64,000 nucleotides of DNA from Allocoprococcus sp004560705 (GTDB taxonomy: Bacteria > Bacillota > Clostridia > Lachnospirales > Lachnospiraceae), in contig NZ_JBQHTK010000006.1 in assembly GCF_052065755.1 (NCBI RefSeq), forward strand, positions 62,001 to 126,000. The letters are read 5' to 3'. The notes under the pieces are model-generated. The model ran no database searches. It had not been told where the DNA came from and was given only the letters and a program-made list of their open reading frames with translations. This document shows positions 44,431-53,900 of this stretch, one piece after another (position 1 is the stretch's first letter; each line of letters starts with the position of its first letter). The position numbers and the translations under genes were made by a program.

Positions 44431-45678
44431 ATGAAATGTATGAACTGTGGAGCGCAAATCTCGGACGATCGTCTGATCTGTCCCCGATGCGGCCGGGAAA
44501 TACAAATCGTGCCTGACTATAATCCGCTTGATGACGTACTCGCAGCTCAGGTAAAAGGTGCTGTAACGGAATCATTTGATCCGGTAGGACACGCAAGGGA
44601 CGGAAGAAGGAGTACCTCGGAGAGAACTTCAGCCGGTCAGGTAAGCAGCGGGAAAGCCAATCCTCGCAGAAATACGGGAAAAGGTCGTAGCGGTAATTTG
44701 ACTCCGGAAGAACTCAGAGAGCGAAAGAAGAGAATAGAACGAAAGAAACAGATTGCAAAGAAAAAGAAAATCCGAAAACGAATCATTTTATTTTCCGGGG
44801 TTATCCTGGCTTTGATCGTCGGTGTAATTGTATATTTGAATTCTTATACCGGTAAAGTGAATAAAGGCTACCGGATGTTGGAAAACGGCAAATACAAGGA
44901 GGCACTTCTTTGCTTTGAAAAGGCTGTTTCTAAAAATGAGAAGCGTGGTGAGGCCTATGAAGGACTTGCGAAGGTCTATCTGGCACAGAATGATACAGAA
45001 AGCGGAGAAAAGGTTTTTCTGAATGCACTCAAAGAACAGCCTTCGAACACGGAAATTTATCAAAAAGCGATTCAATTCTACATAGATACGGATCAGAAGA
45101 TGAAGGTGTCCGTTCTTCTTGATCAGTGTACAAGTGAACAGGTTCTCTCAGCATGTAGTGATTATATTTCGGAAGAACCGGAATACAGTCTGGATGAGAT
45201 GAAAGAATATGAAGAAATTCAGGCATTGGAACTTACCGGCACAGGAACGGCCATCTACTATACGACCGATGGAACCGATCCGACTCAGAATAGTCTGAAG
45301 TATACGGAACCGATTCGGCTTGACGAAGGAGTAACGGAGATCAGAGCAATTTCCGTAAACGAAAAAGGAATTCCCAGTCTGGTTGCCAGGAAGACCTACA
45401 CGATCGAGTTTCCGATTGAAGATGCGCCGTCTGTGACGCCGTCAACGGGATCGTATGATACCGTGCAAAGCATTGAAATCGTGGTACCTGAAAACTATGA
45501 AGGTTATTATACGACGGATGGAAGTGATCCGGATCCATCGTCTTCCACTACGGTGAAGTATACAGGTCCGATCACGATGCCTGAGGGAAGTATTACCTTT
45601 AAAGCAGTGCTTGTAAATAAAAAAGGACGGATCAGCGATGTCACGATTCGAAAATATGAGTTGATTTTATCAGAATAA
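44431..45678 (+). CDS. Membrane protein with zinc ribbon, TPR repeats and two chitobiase-type C-terminal repeats
   Basis: A 415-residue protein with a distinctive layout. Residues 1-25 are a zinc ribbon (MKCMNCGAQISDDRLICPRCG). A basic stretch precedes one membrane helix (about 112-133, IILFSGVILALIVGVIVYL). Outside, TPR-like helices (about 145-240; GKYKEALLCFEKAVSKNEKRGEAYEGLAKVYL) lead to two repeats of the CHB_HEX_C_1 type: GTAIYYTTDGTDPTQNS ... (about 272) and YEGYYTTDGSDPDPSSSTT ... (about 355). The zinc ribbon would be cytoplasmic and the rest extracellular. No family function is known; a role in cell-envelope sensing or carbohydrate contact is a guess. It follows ftsK by 24 bases. Confidence 0.8.
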   Translation: MKCMNCGAQISDDRLICPRCGREIQIVPDYNPLDDVLAAQVKGAVTESFDPVGHARDGRRSTSERTSAGQVSSGKANPRRNTGKGRSGNLTPEELRERKKRIERKKQIAKKKKIRKRIILFSGVILALIVGVIVYLNSYTGKVNKGYRMLENGKYKEALLCFEKAVSKNEKRGEAYEGLAKVYLAQNDTESGEKVFLNALKEQPSNTEIYQKAIQFYIDTDQKMKVSVLLDQCTSEQVLSACSDYISEEPEYSLDEMKEYEEIQALELTGTGTAIYYTTDGTDPTQNSLKYTEPIRLDEGVTEIRAISVNEKGIPSLVARKTYTIEFPIEDAPSVTPSTGSYDTVQSIEIVVPENYEGYYTTDGSDPDPSSSTTVKYTGPITMPEGSITFKAVLVNKKGRISDVTIRKYELILSE

Positions 45679-45704
45679 AAGTAGAAGAAGTACTTGATAT
45701 TTAA

Positions 45705-45722
45705 TTGTTTATAATTTATCAT
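45705..45722. promoter_or_regulatory. Candidate Rex operator upstream of nfnA
   Basis: TTGTTTATAATTTATCAT matches TTGTTAA-N4-TTAACAA at 11 of 14 fixed positions and contains a TATAAT that may be the -10 of nfnAB. It is the weakest of the five Rex candidates. Confidence 0.4.
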
Positions 45723-45754
45723 AAAGAGAGTAAAACAATTAGGAGGCATAAGCA

Positions 45755-46642
45755 ATGTACAAGATAACAAAAGCTGAAAAATTAGCTGATAAGATTTATC
45801 TTATGGATGTTGAAGCTCCTCGTGTTGCAAAGCATTGTGAACCGGGGCAGTTTGTAATCGTTAAGATGGATGACAAAGGGGAAAGAATTCCGCTTACGAT
45901 TTGCGATTACGACAGAGAAGCAGGAACCATCACGATTGTATTCCAGTCAGTTGGCGCTTCTACAGAGAAGATGGCATCATTAAAAGAAGGGGATTATTTC
46001 AGAGATTTCACAGGTCCGCTTGGATGCCCATCAGAATTTGTAAAAGAAGATCTGGAAAGCCTGAAGAATAAGAAAATCTTATTTGTTGCCGGTGGTGTAG
46101 GTGCTGCACCTGTTTATCCGCAGGTTAAGTGGATGAAAGCACACGGAATCGATGTAGATGTTATTGTCGGAGCAAAGACAAAGGACATGCTGATTCTTGA
46201 GAAAGAAATGGAAGCCGTTGCCGGAAATTATTATCCATGTACAGATGACGGAACATACGGACATGCCGGAATGGTAACAACCAAGATCGAAAAACTGATC
46301 GAAGAAGGCAATAAGTATGACGTTTGTGTAGCAATCGGACCGATGATCATGATGAAATTTGTCTGCCTGCTTACCAAGAAACTGGAGATTCCTACCATTG
46401 TAAGTATGAATCCGATCATGGTAGACGGTACAGGAATGTGCGGCGCATGTCGTCTGCATGTTGGTGATGAGATCAAGTTCGCATGCGTAGACGGACCGGA
46501 ATTTGACGGACATCTTGTAAACTTTGACGAAGCAATGAAGAGACAGCAGATGTACAAGACTGAAGAAGGCAGAGCATTGTTAAAATTACAGGAAGGTGAC
46601 ACACATCACGGTGGATGCGGTCATTGCGGAGGTGACGAATAA
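45755..46642 (+). CDS. nfnA: NADH-dependent ferredoxin:NADP+ oxidoreductase, small subunit NfnA (FAD/[2Fe-2S])
   Basis: A 295-residue flavoprotein of the ferredoxin reductase/DHOD-K family. N-terminal FAD barrel (about 1-95; PLTICDYDREAGTITIVFQSVGAST), NAD-binding domain (about 100-220; ILFVAGGVGAAPVYPQVKWMK), and a [2Fe-2S] site (TGMCGACRLHVGDEIKFACVDG, about 225). With NfnB it forms the electron-bifurcating transhydrogenase that couples NADPH oxidation to NAD+ and ferredoxin reduction, or the reverse. The His/Cys/Gly-rich tail (THHGGCGHCGGDE) is unusual and may bind metal. The stop overlaps the nfnB start by one base. The related sulfide-dehydrogenase name is often used for this subunit. 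Confidence 0.9.
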   Translation: MYKITKAEKLADKIYLMDVEAPRVAKHCEPGQFVIVKMDDKGERIPLTICDYDREAGTITIVFQSVGASTEKMASLKEGDYFRDFTGPLGCPSEFVKEDLESLKNKKILFVAGGVGAAPVYPQVKWMKAHGIDVDVIVGAKTKDMLILEKEMEAVAGNYYPCTDDGTYGHAGMVTTKIEKLIEEGNKYDVCVAIGPMIMMKFVCLLTKKLEIPTIVSMNPIMVDGTGMCGACRLHVGDEIKFACVDGPEFDGHLVNFDEAMKRQQMYKTEEGRALLKLQEGDTHHGGCGHCGGDE

Positions 46643-48027
46643 TGGCAGACGTATTAAAGAAAGTACCTGTAAGAGAACAGGATCCGAAGGTACGTGCAAC
46701 AAATTTTGAAGAAGTATGTTATGGATATAATCAGGAAGAAGCTACAGCAGAAGCTTCCCGTTGTATCAACTGTAAGAATGCACAGTGTGTAAAGGGATGT
46801 CCGGTAGGAATCAATATTCCTGGATTCATTCACGAAGTAAAAGAAGGCAATATTGAGGAAGCTTATAAGATTATCGGACAGTCTTCCGCACTTCCGGCTG
46901 TTTGCGGACGTGTATGTCCTCAGGAATCACAGTGTGAAGGTAAATGTATCCGCGGTATCAAAGGTGAGCCGATCTCAATCGGTAAACTGGAGCGTTTCGT
47001 AGCTGACTATGCGCTGGAACATGATATCAAACCGGTTGGAGCAGAAGTCAAGAACGGACACAAAGTAGCTGTAATCGGCTCCGGTCCAGCAGGTCTTACC
47101 TGTGCCGGCGACCTTGCTAAATTAGGTTACGATGTAACTGTATTTGAAGCACTTCATGAACTGGGCGGTGTACTGGTATATGGTATTCCGGAATTCCGTC
47201 TTCCGAAACAGAAAGTTGTTGCTAAAGAAATCGATAAAGTGAAAGAGCTCGGTGTTAAATTCGAATCCAACGTTGTAATCGGCAAATCTACAACGATCGA
47301 TCAGTTAATCGAAGATGAAGGATTTGAAGCAGTATTCATCGGTTCAGGAGCAGGTCTTCCGAAATTCATGGGTATTCCAGGAGAAAACGCGAACGGCGTG
47401 TTCTCAGCAAATGAGTACCTGACAAGAAGTAACCTTATGAAGGCGTTTGATGATTCTTACGATACTCCGATTGTAGCAGGAAAGAAAGTTGCTGTAGTCG
47501 GTGGTGGTAACGTAGCAATGGATGCTGCAAGAACAGCACTTCGTCTTGGCGCAGAAGTACATATCGTTTACCGTCGTTCTGAAGAAGAACTTCCGGCACG
47601 AGTAGAAGAAGTACATCATGCAAAAGAAGAAGGTGTTCAGTTTGATCTTCTTACTAATCCGGTAGAGATCCTTGAAGAAGACGGATGGGTAAAAGGAATC
47701 AAGTGTGTACGTATGGAACTTGGTGAGCCGGATGCATCCGGAAGAAGACGCCCGGTAGCTGTAGAAGGTTCTGAATTTGTGATCGATGTTGACACAGTTA
47801 TCATGTCACTTGGTACTTCTCCGAACCCGTTGATTTCTTCTACAACAGAAGGTCTGGAAGTTAACAAGTGGAAATGTATCGTAGCAGATGAAGAAACCGG
47901 AAAGACCTCCAAAGAAGGTGTTTATGCCGGCGGTGATGCTGTTACAGGTGCAGCAACTGTTATCCTTGCAATGGGTGCTGGTAAAGCAGGAGCAAAAGGT
48001 ATTCACGAATTCCTTTCAAACAAATAA
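46642..48027 (+). CDS. nfnB: NADH-dependent ferredoxin:NADP+ oxidoreductase, large subunit NfnB (glutamate-synthase-like)
   Basis: A 461-residue flavoprotein often annotated as glutamate synthase small subunit. Two [4Fe-4S] clusters are bound in the N-terminus (RCINCKNAQCVKGCPVGINIP and CGRVCPQESQCEGKCIRG, about 33-105), then two Rossmann domains: VAVIGSGPAGLTCAGDLAKLGY (FAD, about 140) and KKVAVVGGGNVAMDAARTALRLG (NADPH, about 280), and the C-terminal GVYAGGDAVTGAATVILAMGAGK. Placement directly behind nfnA identifies it as NfnB rather than a GltD, since no large GltB subunit is near. It recycles reducing power between NADPH, NADH and ferredoxin. A terminator follows. Confidence 0.92.
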   Translation: MADVLKKVPVREQDPKVRATNFEEVCYGYNQEEATAEASRCINCKNAQCVKGCPVGINIPGFIHEVKEGNIEEAYKIIGQSSALPAVCGRVCPQESQCEGKCIRGIKGEPISIGKLERFVADYALEHDIKPVGAEVKNGHKVAVIGSGPAGLTCAGDLAKLGYDVTVFEALHELGGVLVYGIPEFRLPKQKVVAKEIDKVKELGVKFESNVVIGKSTTIDQLIEDEGFEAVFIGSGAGLPKFMGIPGENANGVFSANEYLTRSNLMKAFDDSYDTPIVAGKKVAVVGGGNVAMDAARTALRLGAEVHIVYRRSEEELPARVEEVHHAKEEGVQFDLLTNPVEILEEDGWVKGIKCVRMELGEPDASGRRRPVAVEGSEFVIDVDTVIMSLGTSPNPLISSTTEGLEVNKWKCIVADEETGKTSKEGVYAGGDAVTGAATVILAMGAGKAGAKGIHEFLSNK

Positions 48028-48051
48028 TCTGAATGATTCATAATCGTGATC

Positions 48052-48087
48052 AAATGAGTCTCTCTCCAAAAGAGAGGCTCATTTTTT
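48052..48087 (+). terminator. Terminator of nfnAB
   Basis: AAATGAGTCTCTCT and AGAGAGGCTCATTT form a 13-bp stem with one mismatch, loop CCAAA, and a T6 run. The next start codon lies about 15 bases on. Confidence 0.88.
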
Positions 48088-48101
48088 ACAAGGTGAGTAT
48101 A

Positions 48102-48821
48102 ATGGACAATTTATCGGAAAGAATAAAATCGGAACTTCTTGAAAAAGCAGATCCAAAGTACAGGGAATTTCATTCGGGACTGGTGCCGGGAACAGAAAAT
48201 ATTATGGGAGTACGCATTCCCGAGCTGCGTAAAATTGCAAGAAGTGCCGCTAAAGAGGATTGGAGAAATTATTTAGAGAAGTGTTGCCCTGACACCTACG
48301 AGGAAGTGATGATCCGTGGTATGATCATCGGGTACGCAAAGATGGATGATGAAGAAAGAATGCAGTATCTGAACCGGTTTGTACCCGAGATCGATAACTG
48401 GGCCGTCTGTGACAGCTGCATGAGCACTTACAAATTCATGCAGAAAAAACCAGAAATATGGTATTCTTATCTGCGGCAGAAAGTCGAGGAGGGTACCGAG
48501 TTCAGCATCCGTTTCGGTGTTGTTGGGCTTATGGATTATTTTATAAATGAGGAATACATAGATCGTTTGTTGAAAATCTTTGATAAGATTCAACATGAAG
48601 GATATTATGTAAAAATGGCAGTTGCCTGGGCGATTTCCATGTGCTATGTGAAATTCCCCGAAAAAACCAGAGCATTTCTGGAGCACAATCATCTGGATAC
48701 ATTTACACAGAATAAAGCAATCCAGAAAATAAGAGAATCCTACCGGGTTTCTCAAGAGGAAAAAGAAGAATTAAAGAAATTGAAAGTACCGAGCAGGAAA
48801 GAGGAAAAGAATGAAGTTTAA
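48102..48821 (+). CDS. DNA alkylation repair protein, AlkD-like HEAT-repeat family
   Basis: A 239-residue all-helical protein. Blocks typical of the AlkC/AlkD superfamily: GVRIPELRKIARSAAKEDWRNYLE (about 45), YEEVMIRGMIIGYAKM, VPEIDNWAVCDSCMSTYKFMQK (about 108) and FSIRFGVVGLMDYFI. AlkD glycosylases excise 3-methyl and 7-methyl purines; the WAVCD block with Asp near the active Asp of AlkD is consistent with activity, though many members are uncharacterised. The start 48102 follows AAGGTG just beyond the nfnAB terminator. Its last codons overlap the next gene by 11 bases. Confidence 0.82.
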   Translation: MDNLSERIKSELLEKADPKYREFHSGLVPGTENIMGVRIPELRKIARSAAKEDWRNYLEKCCPDTYEEVMIRGMIIGYAKMDDEERMQYLNRFVPEIDNWAVCDSCMSTYKFMQKKPEIWYSYLRQKVEEGTEFSIRFGVVGLMDYFINEEYIDRLLKIFDKIQHEGYYVKMAVAWAISMCYVKFPEKTRAFLEHNHLDTFTQNKAIQKIRESYRVSQEEKEELKKLKVPSRKEEKNEV

Positions 48822-49470
48822 ATATATTTTATTTGATCTGGACGGGACGATTACAGAATCCGGTCCTGGAATCATGAATTCGGTGGCGTATGCGTTGGAG
48901 AAAATGGGGTATGAGGAAAAAGACAGAGAAAAATTAAAAAGATTTATCGGTCCGCCACTCACCGATTCGATGATGAAATACTATGGAATGAGTGAAGAAG
49001 ATGCCGCGAAAGCTGTCAGGTATTATCGAGAATATTATACAGAAAAAGGTATCTTTGAAAATTCTGTATATGACGGATTTGATGAGAGTATAAAAAGATT
49101 GAAGGAACAAGGACTCATATTGGCAGTGGCAACTTCGAAACCGGAACCGTTTGCGAGAAGAATTGCAGAGCATTTCGGATTTACCGGGGACTATGCCTGC
49201 GTGTGTGGCGCAACCATGGATGAGGCGCGTATCCGGAAAGCTGATGTGATCCGATATGCGCTGAATACGTTAGAAATCACGGAAGAAGAAAAGCATCAGG
49301 TACTTATGGTCGGAGACCGGGAGCACGATGTCCTAGGAGCAAAAGAAAACGGATTATCCTGTATGGGGGTCTTATACGGGTACGGTGACCGGAAAGAACT
49401 GGAAGAAGCCGGAGCGGACTATATTGCCAAGACAACTGCAGAAGTAGCAGAAATCATCTTGAACGCATAA
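48811..49470 (+). CDS. HAD-superfamily phosphatase, phosphoglycolate-phosphatase-like
   Basis: A 219-residue HAD hydrolase with a C1 helical cap. The nucleophile motif FDLDGTITESGPGIMNSVAYAL lies at residues 8-28, motif II in VATSKPEPFARRIAEHFGF, and motifs III/IV in HQVLMVGDREHDVLGAKENGLSCMGVLYGYG. It is of the Gph/PpaX type, which hydrolyses small phosphate esters such as phosphoglycolate or pyrophosphate. The start overlaps the AlkD-like gene. A link to repair is possible since phosphoglycolate is released from damaged DNA ends, but this is inference. Confidence 0.88.
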   Translation: MKFKYILFDLDGTITESGPGIMNSVAYALEKMGYEEKDREKLKRFIGPPLTDSMMKYYGMSEEDAAKAVRYYREYYTEKGIFENSVYDGFDESIKRLKEQGLILAVATSKPEPFARRIAEHFGFTGDYACVCGATMDEARIRKADVIRYALNTLEITEEEKHQVLMVGDREHDVLGAKENGLSCMGVLYGYGDRKELEEAGADYIAKTTAEVAEIILNA

Positions 49471-49521
49471 ATTCCTACCAATTTTGTATTGAATTTAGTA
49501 CAATTATTTTAGTTATTCTTA

Positions 49522-49550
49522 TTGCGTTAAATATTTAACAGATATATAAT
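49522..49550 (+). promoter_or_regulatory. Promoter of the alcohol dehydrogenase gene
   Basis: TTGCGT (49522-49527), 17-bp spacer, TATAAT (49545-49550). One Rex-type site lies between the two hexamers and another directly downstream. Confidence 0.75.
49524..49541. promoter_or_regulatory. Rex operator candidate 1 at the alcohol dehydrogenase promoter
   Basis: GCGTTAAATATTTAACAG matches the Rex consensus at 11 of 14 fixed positions; its inner 14 bp (GTTAAATATTTAAC) is a perfect palindrome. It sits inside the promoter spacer, where binding would block RNA polymerase. Confidence 0.65.
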
Positions 49551-49551
49551 A

Positions 49552-49569
49552 TGGTTAAAATATTAACAA
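49552..49569. promoter_or_regulatory. Rex operator candidate 2 at the alcohol dehydrogenase promoter
   Basis: TGGTTAAAATATTAACAA matches the Rex consensus at 13 of 14 fixed positions. It covers the predicted transcription start, 28 bp centre-to-centre from site 1, close to three helical turns. Confidence 0.72.
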
Positions 49570-49588
49570 AGAAAAGGAGATGCTAATA

Positions 49589-50770
49589 ATGAGCAGATTT
49601 ACTTTACCAAGAGATGTATACCATGGAAAGGGCTGTCTGGCAGAACTGAAGAACTTAAAAGGGAAAAAAGCCATCCTTGTAGTAGGCGGAGGTTCTATGA
49701 AACGCCAGGGCTTCCTTGATAAAGCTGTAAGTTATTTAAAAGAAGCAGGCATGGAAGTCAGACTGTTTGAGGGTGTGGAGCCGGATCCGTCTGTAGAAAC
49801 CGTTATGAAAGGCGCAGAAGTTATGCGCGAATTCGAGCCGGACTGGATCGTATCCATGGGCGGAGGTTCTCCGATCGATGCTGCAAAAGCAATGTGGGCA
49901 TTCTATGAATATCCGGATACGACATTTGAAGAGCTTTGCATTCCGTTTAATTTCCCGGAATTAAGACAGAAAGCAAAATTCTGTGCTATCCCGACAACAT
50001 CCGGAACTGCTACAGAAGTAACAGCATTCTCTGTAATTACCAACTATCAGACAGGCGTGAAATATCCGCTTGCTGACTTCAATATTACACCGGACGTTGC
50101 AATCGTTGATCCGGAACTTGTTGAAAAACTTCCTGTTAAACAGGTTGCTTACACAGGTATGGATGCACTTACCCATGCTATCGAAGCCTATGTATCTACA
50201 TTGAACGGACCTTTTACAGACCCACTTGCGCTTCAGGCAATTGAAATGGTGTTTGATTATCTTCCGGCTTCTTACAACTGTGATATGGATGCCAGAGAAC
50301 AGATGCATTATGCACAGTGCCTTGCAGGTATGGCATTTTCCAATGCTTTACTTGGTATCGTACATTCTATGGCACATAAGACAGGTGCTGCATTCTCAAC
50401 AGGACATATTCCACACGGATGTGCAAATGCAATTTATCTGCCGTATGTAATCAAATACAATGCACATGACAAAGTCGCAGCAGGACGCTATGCAGAAATA
50501 GCACGCAGAATGGGACTTCCGGGAACCTCTGAAAAAGCTCTGATTAACAGCTTATGTGAAAAGATCGATGCATTTAACGTCAAACTGAATATCCCGAAGA
50601 CTCTGAAAGAATTCGGAATCAATGAAGAAGAATTCAAAGAAAAAGTTGCTAAGATTGCCGAGCTTGCAGTTGGAGATGCCTGCACAGGATCCAACCCAAG
50701 AGCGATCGATCCGGAAGCAATGGAAAAACTTCTGACATGTACATACTACGGAACAGAAGTAGATTTCTAA
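49589..50770 (+). CDS. Iron-containing alcohol dehydrogenase (group III)
   Basis: A 393-residue NAD(P)-dependent dehydrogenase that reduces aldehydes to alcohols at the end of fermentation. The nucleotide block ILVVGGGSMKRQG and GGSPIDAAKAMW, the substrate region PTTSGTATEVTAFSVI, and the metal ligands (DALTHAIEAYVS; VHSMAHKTGAAFSTGHIPHG) are all intact. The start at 49589, the second ATG, is nine bases after AAAGGAG. Butanol or 1,3-propanediol dehydrogenase names are used for near relatives, and the physiological substrate is not certain. It is probably derepressed by NADH through Rex. Confidence 0.92.
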   Translation: MSRFTLPRDVYHGKGCLAELKNLKGKKAILVVGGGSMKRQGFLDKAVSYLKEAGMEVRLFEGVEPDPSVETVMKGAEVMREFEPDWIVSMGGGSPIDAAKAMWAFYEYPDTTFEELCIPFNFPELRQKAKFCAIPTTSGTATEVTAFSVITNYQTGVKYPLADFNITPDVAIVDPELVEKLPVKQVAYTGMDALTHAIEAYVSTLNGPFTDPLALQAIEMVFDYLPASYNCDMDAREQMHYAQCLAGMAFSNALLGIVHSMAHKTGAAFSTGHIPHGCANAIYLPYVIKYNAHDKVAAGRYAEIARRMGLPGTSEKALINSLCEKIDAFNVKLNIPKTLKEFGINEEEFKEKVAKIAELAVGDACTGSNPRAIDPEAMEKLLTCTYYGTEVDF

Positions 50771-50795
50771 TTGAACATTGCGATTGAAACATATA

Positions 50796-50840
50796 AAAGA
50801 GAGGTACAGTTTTAAAGAGATCTGTATCTCTCTTTCTGTC
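50796..50840 (+). terminator. Terminator of the alcohol dehydrogenase gene
   Basis: AAAGAGAGGTACAG and CTGTATCTCTCTTT form a 14-bp stem with one mismatch, followed by a T-rich but interrupted tail. Confidence 0.75.
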
Positions 50841-50884
50841 TTGGAACATATTGTTATCGTTATGCAACAACTGAAGATTTTACA

Positions 50885-50913
50885 TTGCCAGCCTATATGG
50901 TTTCATGTATAAT
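50885..50913 (+). promoter_or_regulatory. Promoter of carB
   Basis: TTGCCA (50885-50890), 17-bp spacer, TATAAT (50908-50913). A dyad TTGTT-N10-AACAA (50851-50870) lies just upstream; it lacks the spacing of a Rex site. Confidence 0.7.
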
Positions 50914-50957
50914 ATGATTGGGCAAAAATAAAATGATACATATAGGAGGAAACGAGT

Positions 50958-53900
50958 ATGTCAAAGAGGGAAGACATCCATAAAGTACTGATCATCGGTT
51001 CAGGGCCGATCATCATCGGACAGGCGTGTGAGTTTGACTATTCAGGCACACAGGCATGTAAGGCACTCAGAAATCTGGGGTATGAGATTGTACTTGTTAA
51101 TTCAAATCCGGCTACAATTATGACAGATCCGGAGATTGCGGATGTTACGTATATTGAACCGCTGAATGTGGAACGGCTGGAACAGATCATTGCGAAGGAA
51201 AGACCGGATGCACTGCTCCCAAATCTTGGAGGACAGTCCGGACTGAATCTTTGTTCCGAGCTTTCACAGAAAGGAATACTTGATAAATATAATGTAAAAG
51301 TAATCGGTGTACAGGTAGACGCAATAGAACGTGGGGAAGACCGTATCGAGTTCAAGAAGACAATGGAAGGTCTTGGGATCGAGATGGCAAGAAGTGAGGT
51401 TGCCTATTCGGTTGATGAAGCACTTGCGATTGCTGATAAACTTGGTTATCCGGTGGTCCTTCGTCCGGCTTATACGATGGGCGGCTCCGGCGGCGGACTT
51501 GTATACAATGTAGAGGAATTGAAAACGGTCTGTGCTCGTGGCCTTCAGGCGAGTCTTGTAGGACAGGTGCTGGTCGAAGAATCGATCCTCGGCTGGGAAG
51601 AATTAGAGCTGGAAGTGGTGCGTGACTCTGAGAATAACATGATCACCGTATGTTTTATAGAAAATATAGACCCGCTGGGTATCCATACAGGTGATTCATT
51701 CTGTTCCGCACCGATGCTTACGATTTCCGAAGAAGTTCAGAAACGTCTTCAGGAGAAGTCCTATAAAATCGTGGAATCCATCCAGGTCATCGGTGGAACC
51801 AACGTGCAGTGGGCACATGATCCGAAGACCGATCGTGACATTATCATTGAGATCAACCCGAGAACATCCCGTTCTTCCGCGCTTGCTTCCAAAGCAACCG
51901 GATTTCCGATCGCTCTTGTTTCAGCAATGCTGGCAACCGGCCTCACGCTGAAAGACATTCCTTGCGGAAAATACGGCACATTGGATAAATACGTACCGGA
52001 CGGCGATTATGTCGTGATCAAATTCGCACGCTGGGCATTTGAAAAATTCAAAGGTGTGGAAGATAAACTGGGCACCCAGATGCGCGCCGTCGGTGAAGTC
52101 ATGAGTATCGGTAAGACTTACAAAGAAGCGTTCCAGAAAGCAATCCGAAGCCTGGAAACAGGACGCTACGGACTGGGGCATGCGAAAGACTTCGACAGCA
52201 AGTCAAAAGAAGAACTCCTGAGACTTCTGATCACTCCGTCCAGTGAAAGGCATTTTGTGATGTATGAGGCACTCCGGAAAGGTGCAACAGTAGAAGAAAT
52301 TCATGAAATTACGAAAGTAAAACATTATTTTATAGAGCAGATGAAGGAACTCGTGGAAGAGGAAGAGGCTTTGATGCAGAATAAAGGCCAGCTTCCTTCT
52401 GATGAAGCGCTGATCACGGCAAAGAAAGATGGATTTTCCGATAAATATCTGAGCCAGATTCTGGAAGTTCCGGAAGAAGACATCCGGAACAAGCGAATCA
52501 GTCTCGGCGTGGAAGAGGCATGGGAGGGCGTTCATGTAAGCGGTACCAAGGACAGCGCATATTACTACTCCACCTACAATGCCGAAGATAAGAATCCGGT
52601 AAATAATGACAAGCCGAAGATCATGATCCTCGGCGGCGGACCGAACCGCATCGGACAAGGAATTGAGTTTGATTATTGCTGTGTACATGCGTCCCTTGCA
52701 CTGAAGAAGCTTGGATTTGAGACGATCATTGTCAACTGTAATCCGGAAACTGTTTCTACGGATTATGATACCTCTGACAAGCTGTATTTTGAGCCGCTTA
52801 CACTGGAAGATGTACTCAGCATTTACAAAAAAGAGAAACCGGTCGGTGTAATCGCACAGTTCGGAGGCCAGACACCGCTGAACCTGGCTGCGGACCTGGA
52901 GAAAAATGGTGTGAAGATTCTCGGAACTGCTCCGTCTGTAATCGATATGGCAGAAGACCGGGATTTGTTCCGTGCAATGATGGAGAAGCTTGAGATCCCG
53001 ATGCCGGAATCCGGAATGGCGGTTACGGTAGACGAAGCACTCGCTATTGCTGAAGAAATCGGTTATCCGGTAATGGTACGTCCTTCCTACGTACTCGGCG
53101 GACGTGGAATGGAAGTCGTTTATGACGCAGAAAGTATGGTAGAATATATGCAGGCTGCAGTCGGTGTGACACCGGACAGACCGATCCTGATCGACCGTTT
53201 TCTCGGACATGCAACCGAATGCGAAGCCGATGCAATCAGCGATGGAACCCATGCATTTGTTCCGGCAGTTATGGAGCACATCGAACTTGCAGGTGTACAC
53301 TCCGGTGATTCTGCATGTATCGTTCCATCTAAATACATTTCCGAAGAAAATGTACAGACGATCAAGGAATACACCAGAAGGATCGCAGAAGAAATGGGTG
53401 TCCGCGGCCTTATGAATATGCAGTATGCGATCGAGAACGGCAAAGTATATGTGCTCGAAGCAAATCCTCGCGCATCCCGTACGGTACCGCTCGTATCCAA
53501 AGTATGCAACATCCGTATGGTGCCGCTGGCCATCGATATCGTGACATCCGAACTGACCGGAAGACCGTCACCGGTACCGGCACTGAAAGAGCAGAACATT
53601 CCGTATTACGGAGTCAAAGAAGCCGTATTCCCGTTCAATATGTTCCAGGAAGTTGACCCGGTACTCGGACCTGAAATGCGGTCTACCGGAGAAGTGCTCG
53701 GACTCTCCAGATTTTACGGAGAAGCCTTCTTCAAAGCACAAGAAGCTACCCAGACCAGACTTCCTCTGGAAGGCACTGTACTGATCTCCGTAAATGATAA
53801 GGACAAACCGGAAGTTGTCGATTTGGCACGTGAATTTACAGAAACCGGCTTCAAGATCATCGCTTCCAGACACACCTGCGAACTTCTTCGCGAAAACGGA

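Noticed and set aside
50851..50870. TTGTT-N10-AACAA dyad upstream of carB as a Rex site
   Set aside because: The spacing between half-sites is two bases too long and the inner TTAA/TTAA pattern is missing.
52203..53300. A 365-codon open frame on the minus strand inside carB
   Set aside because: carB is intact and highly conserved in this stretch; the opposite frame is a codon-use shadow.
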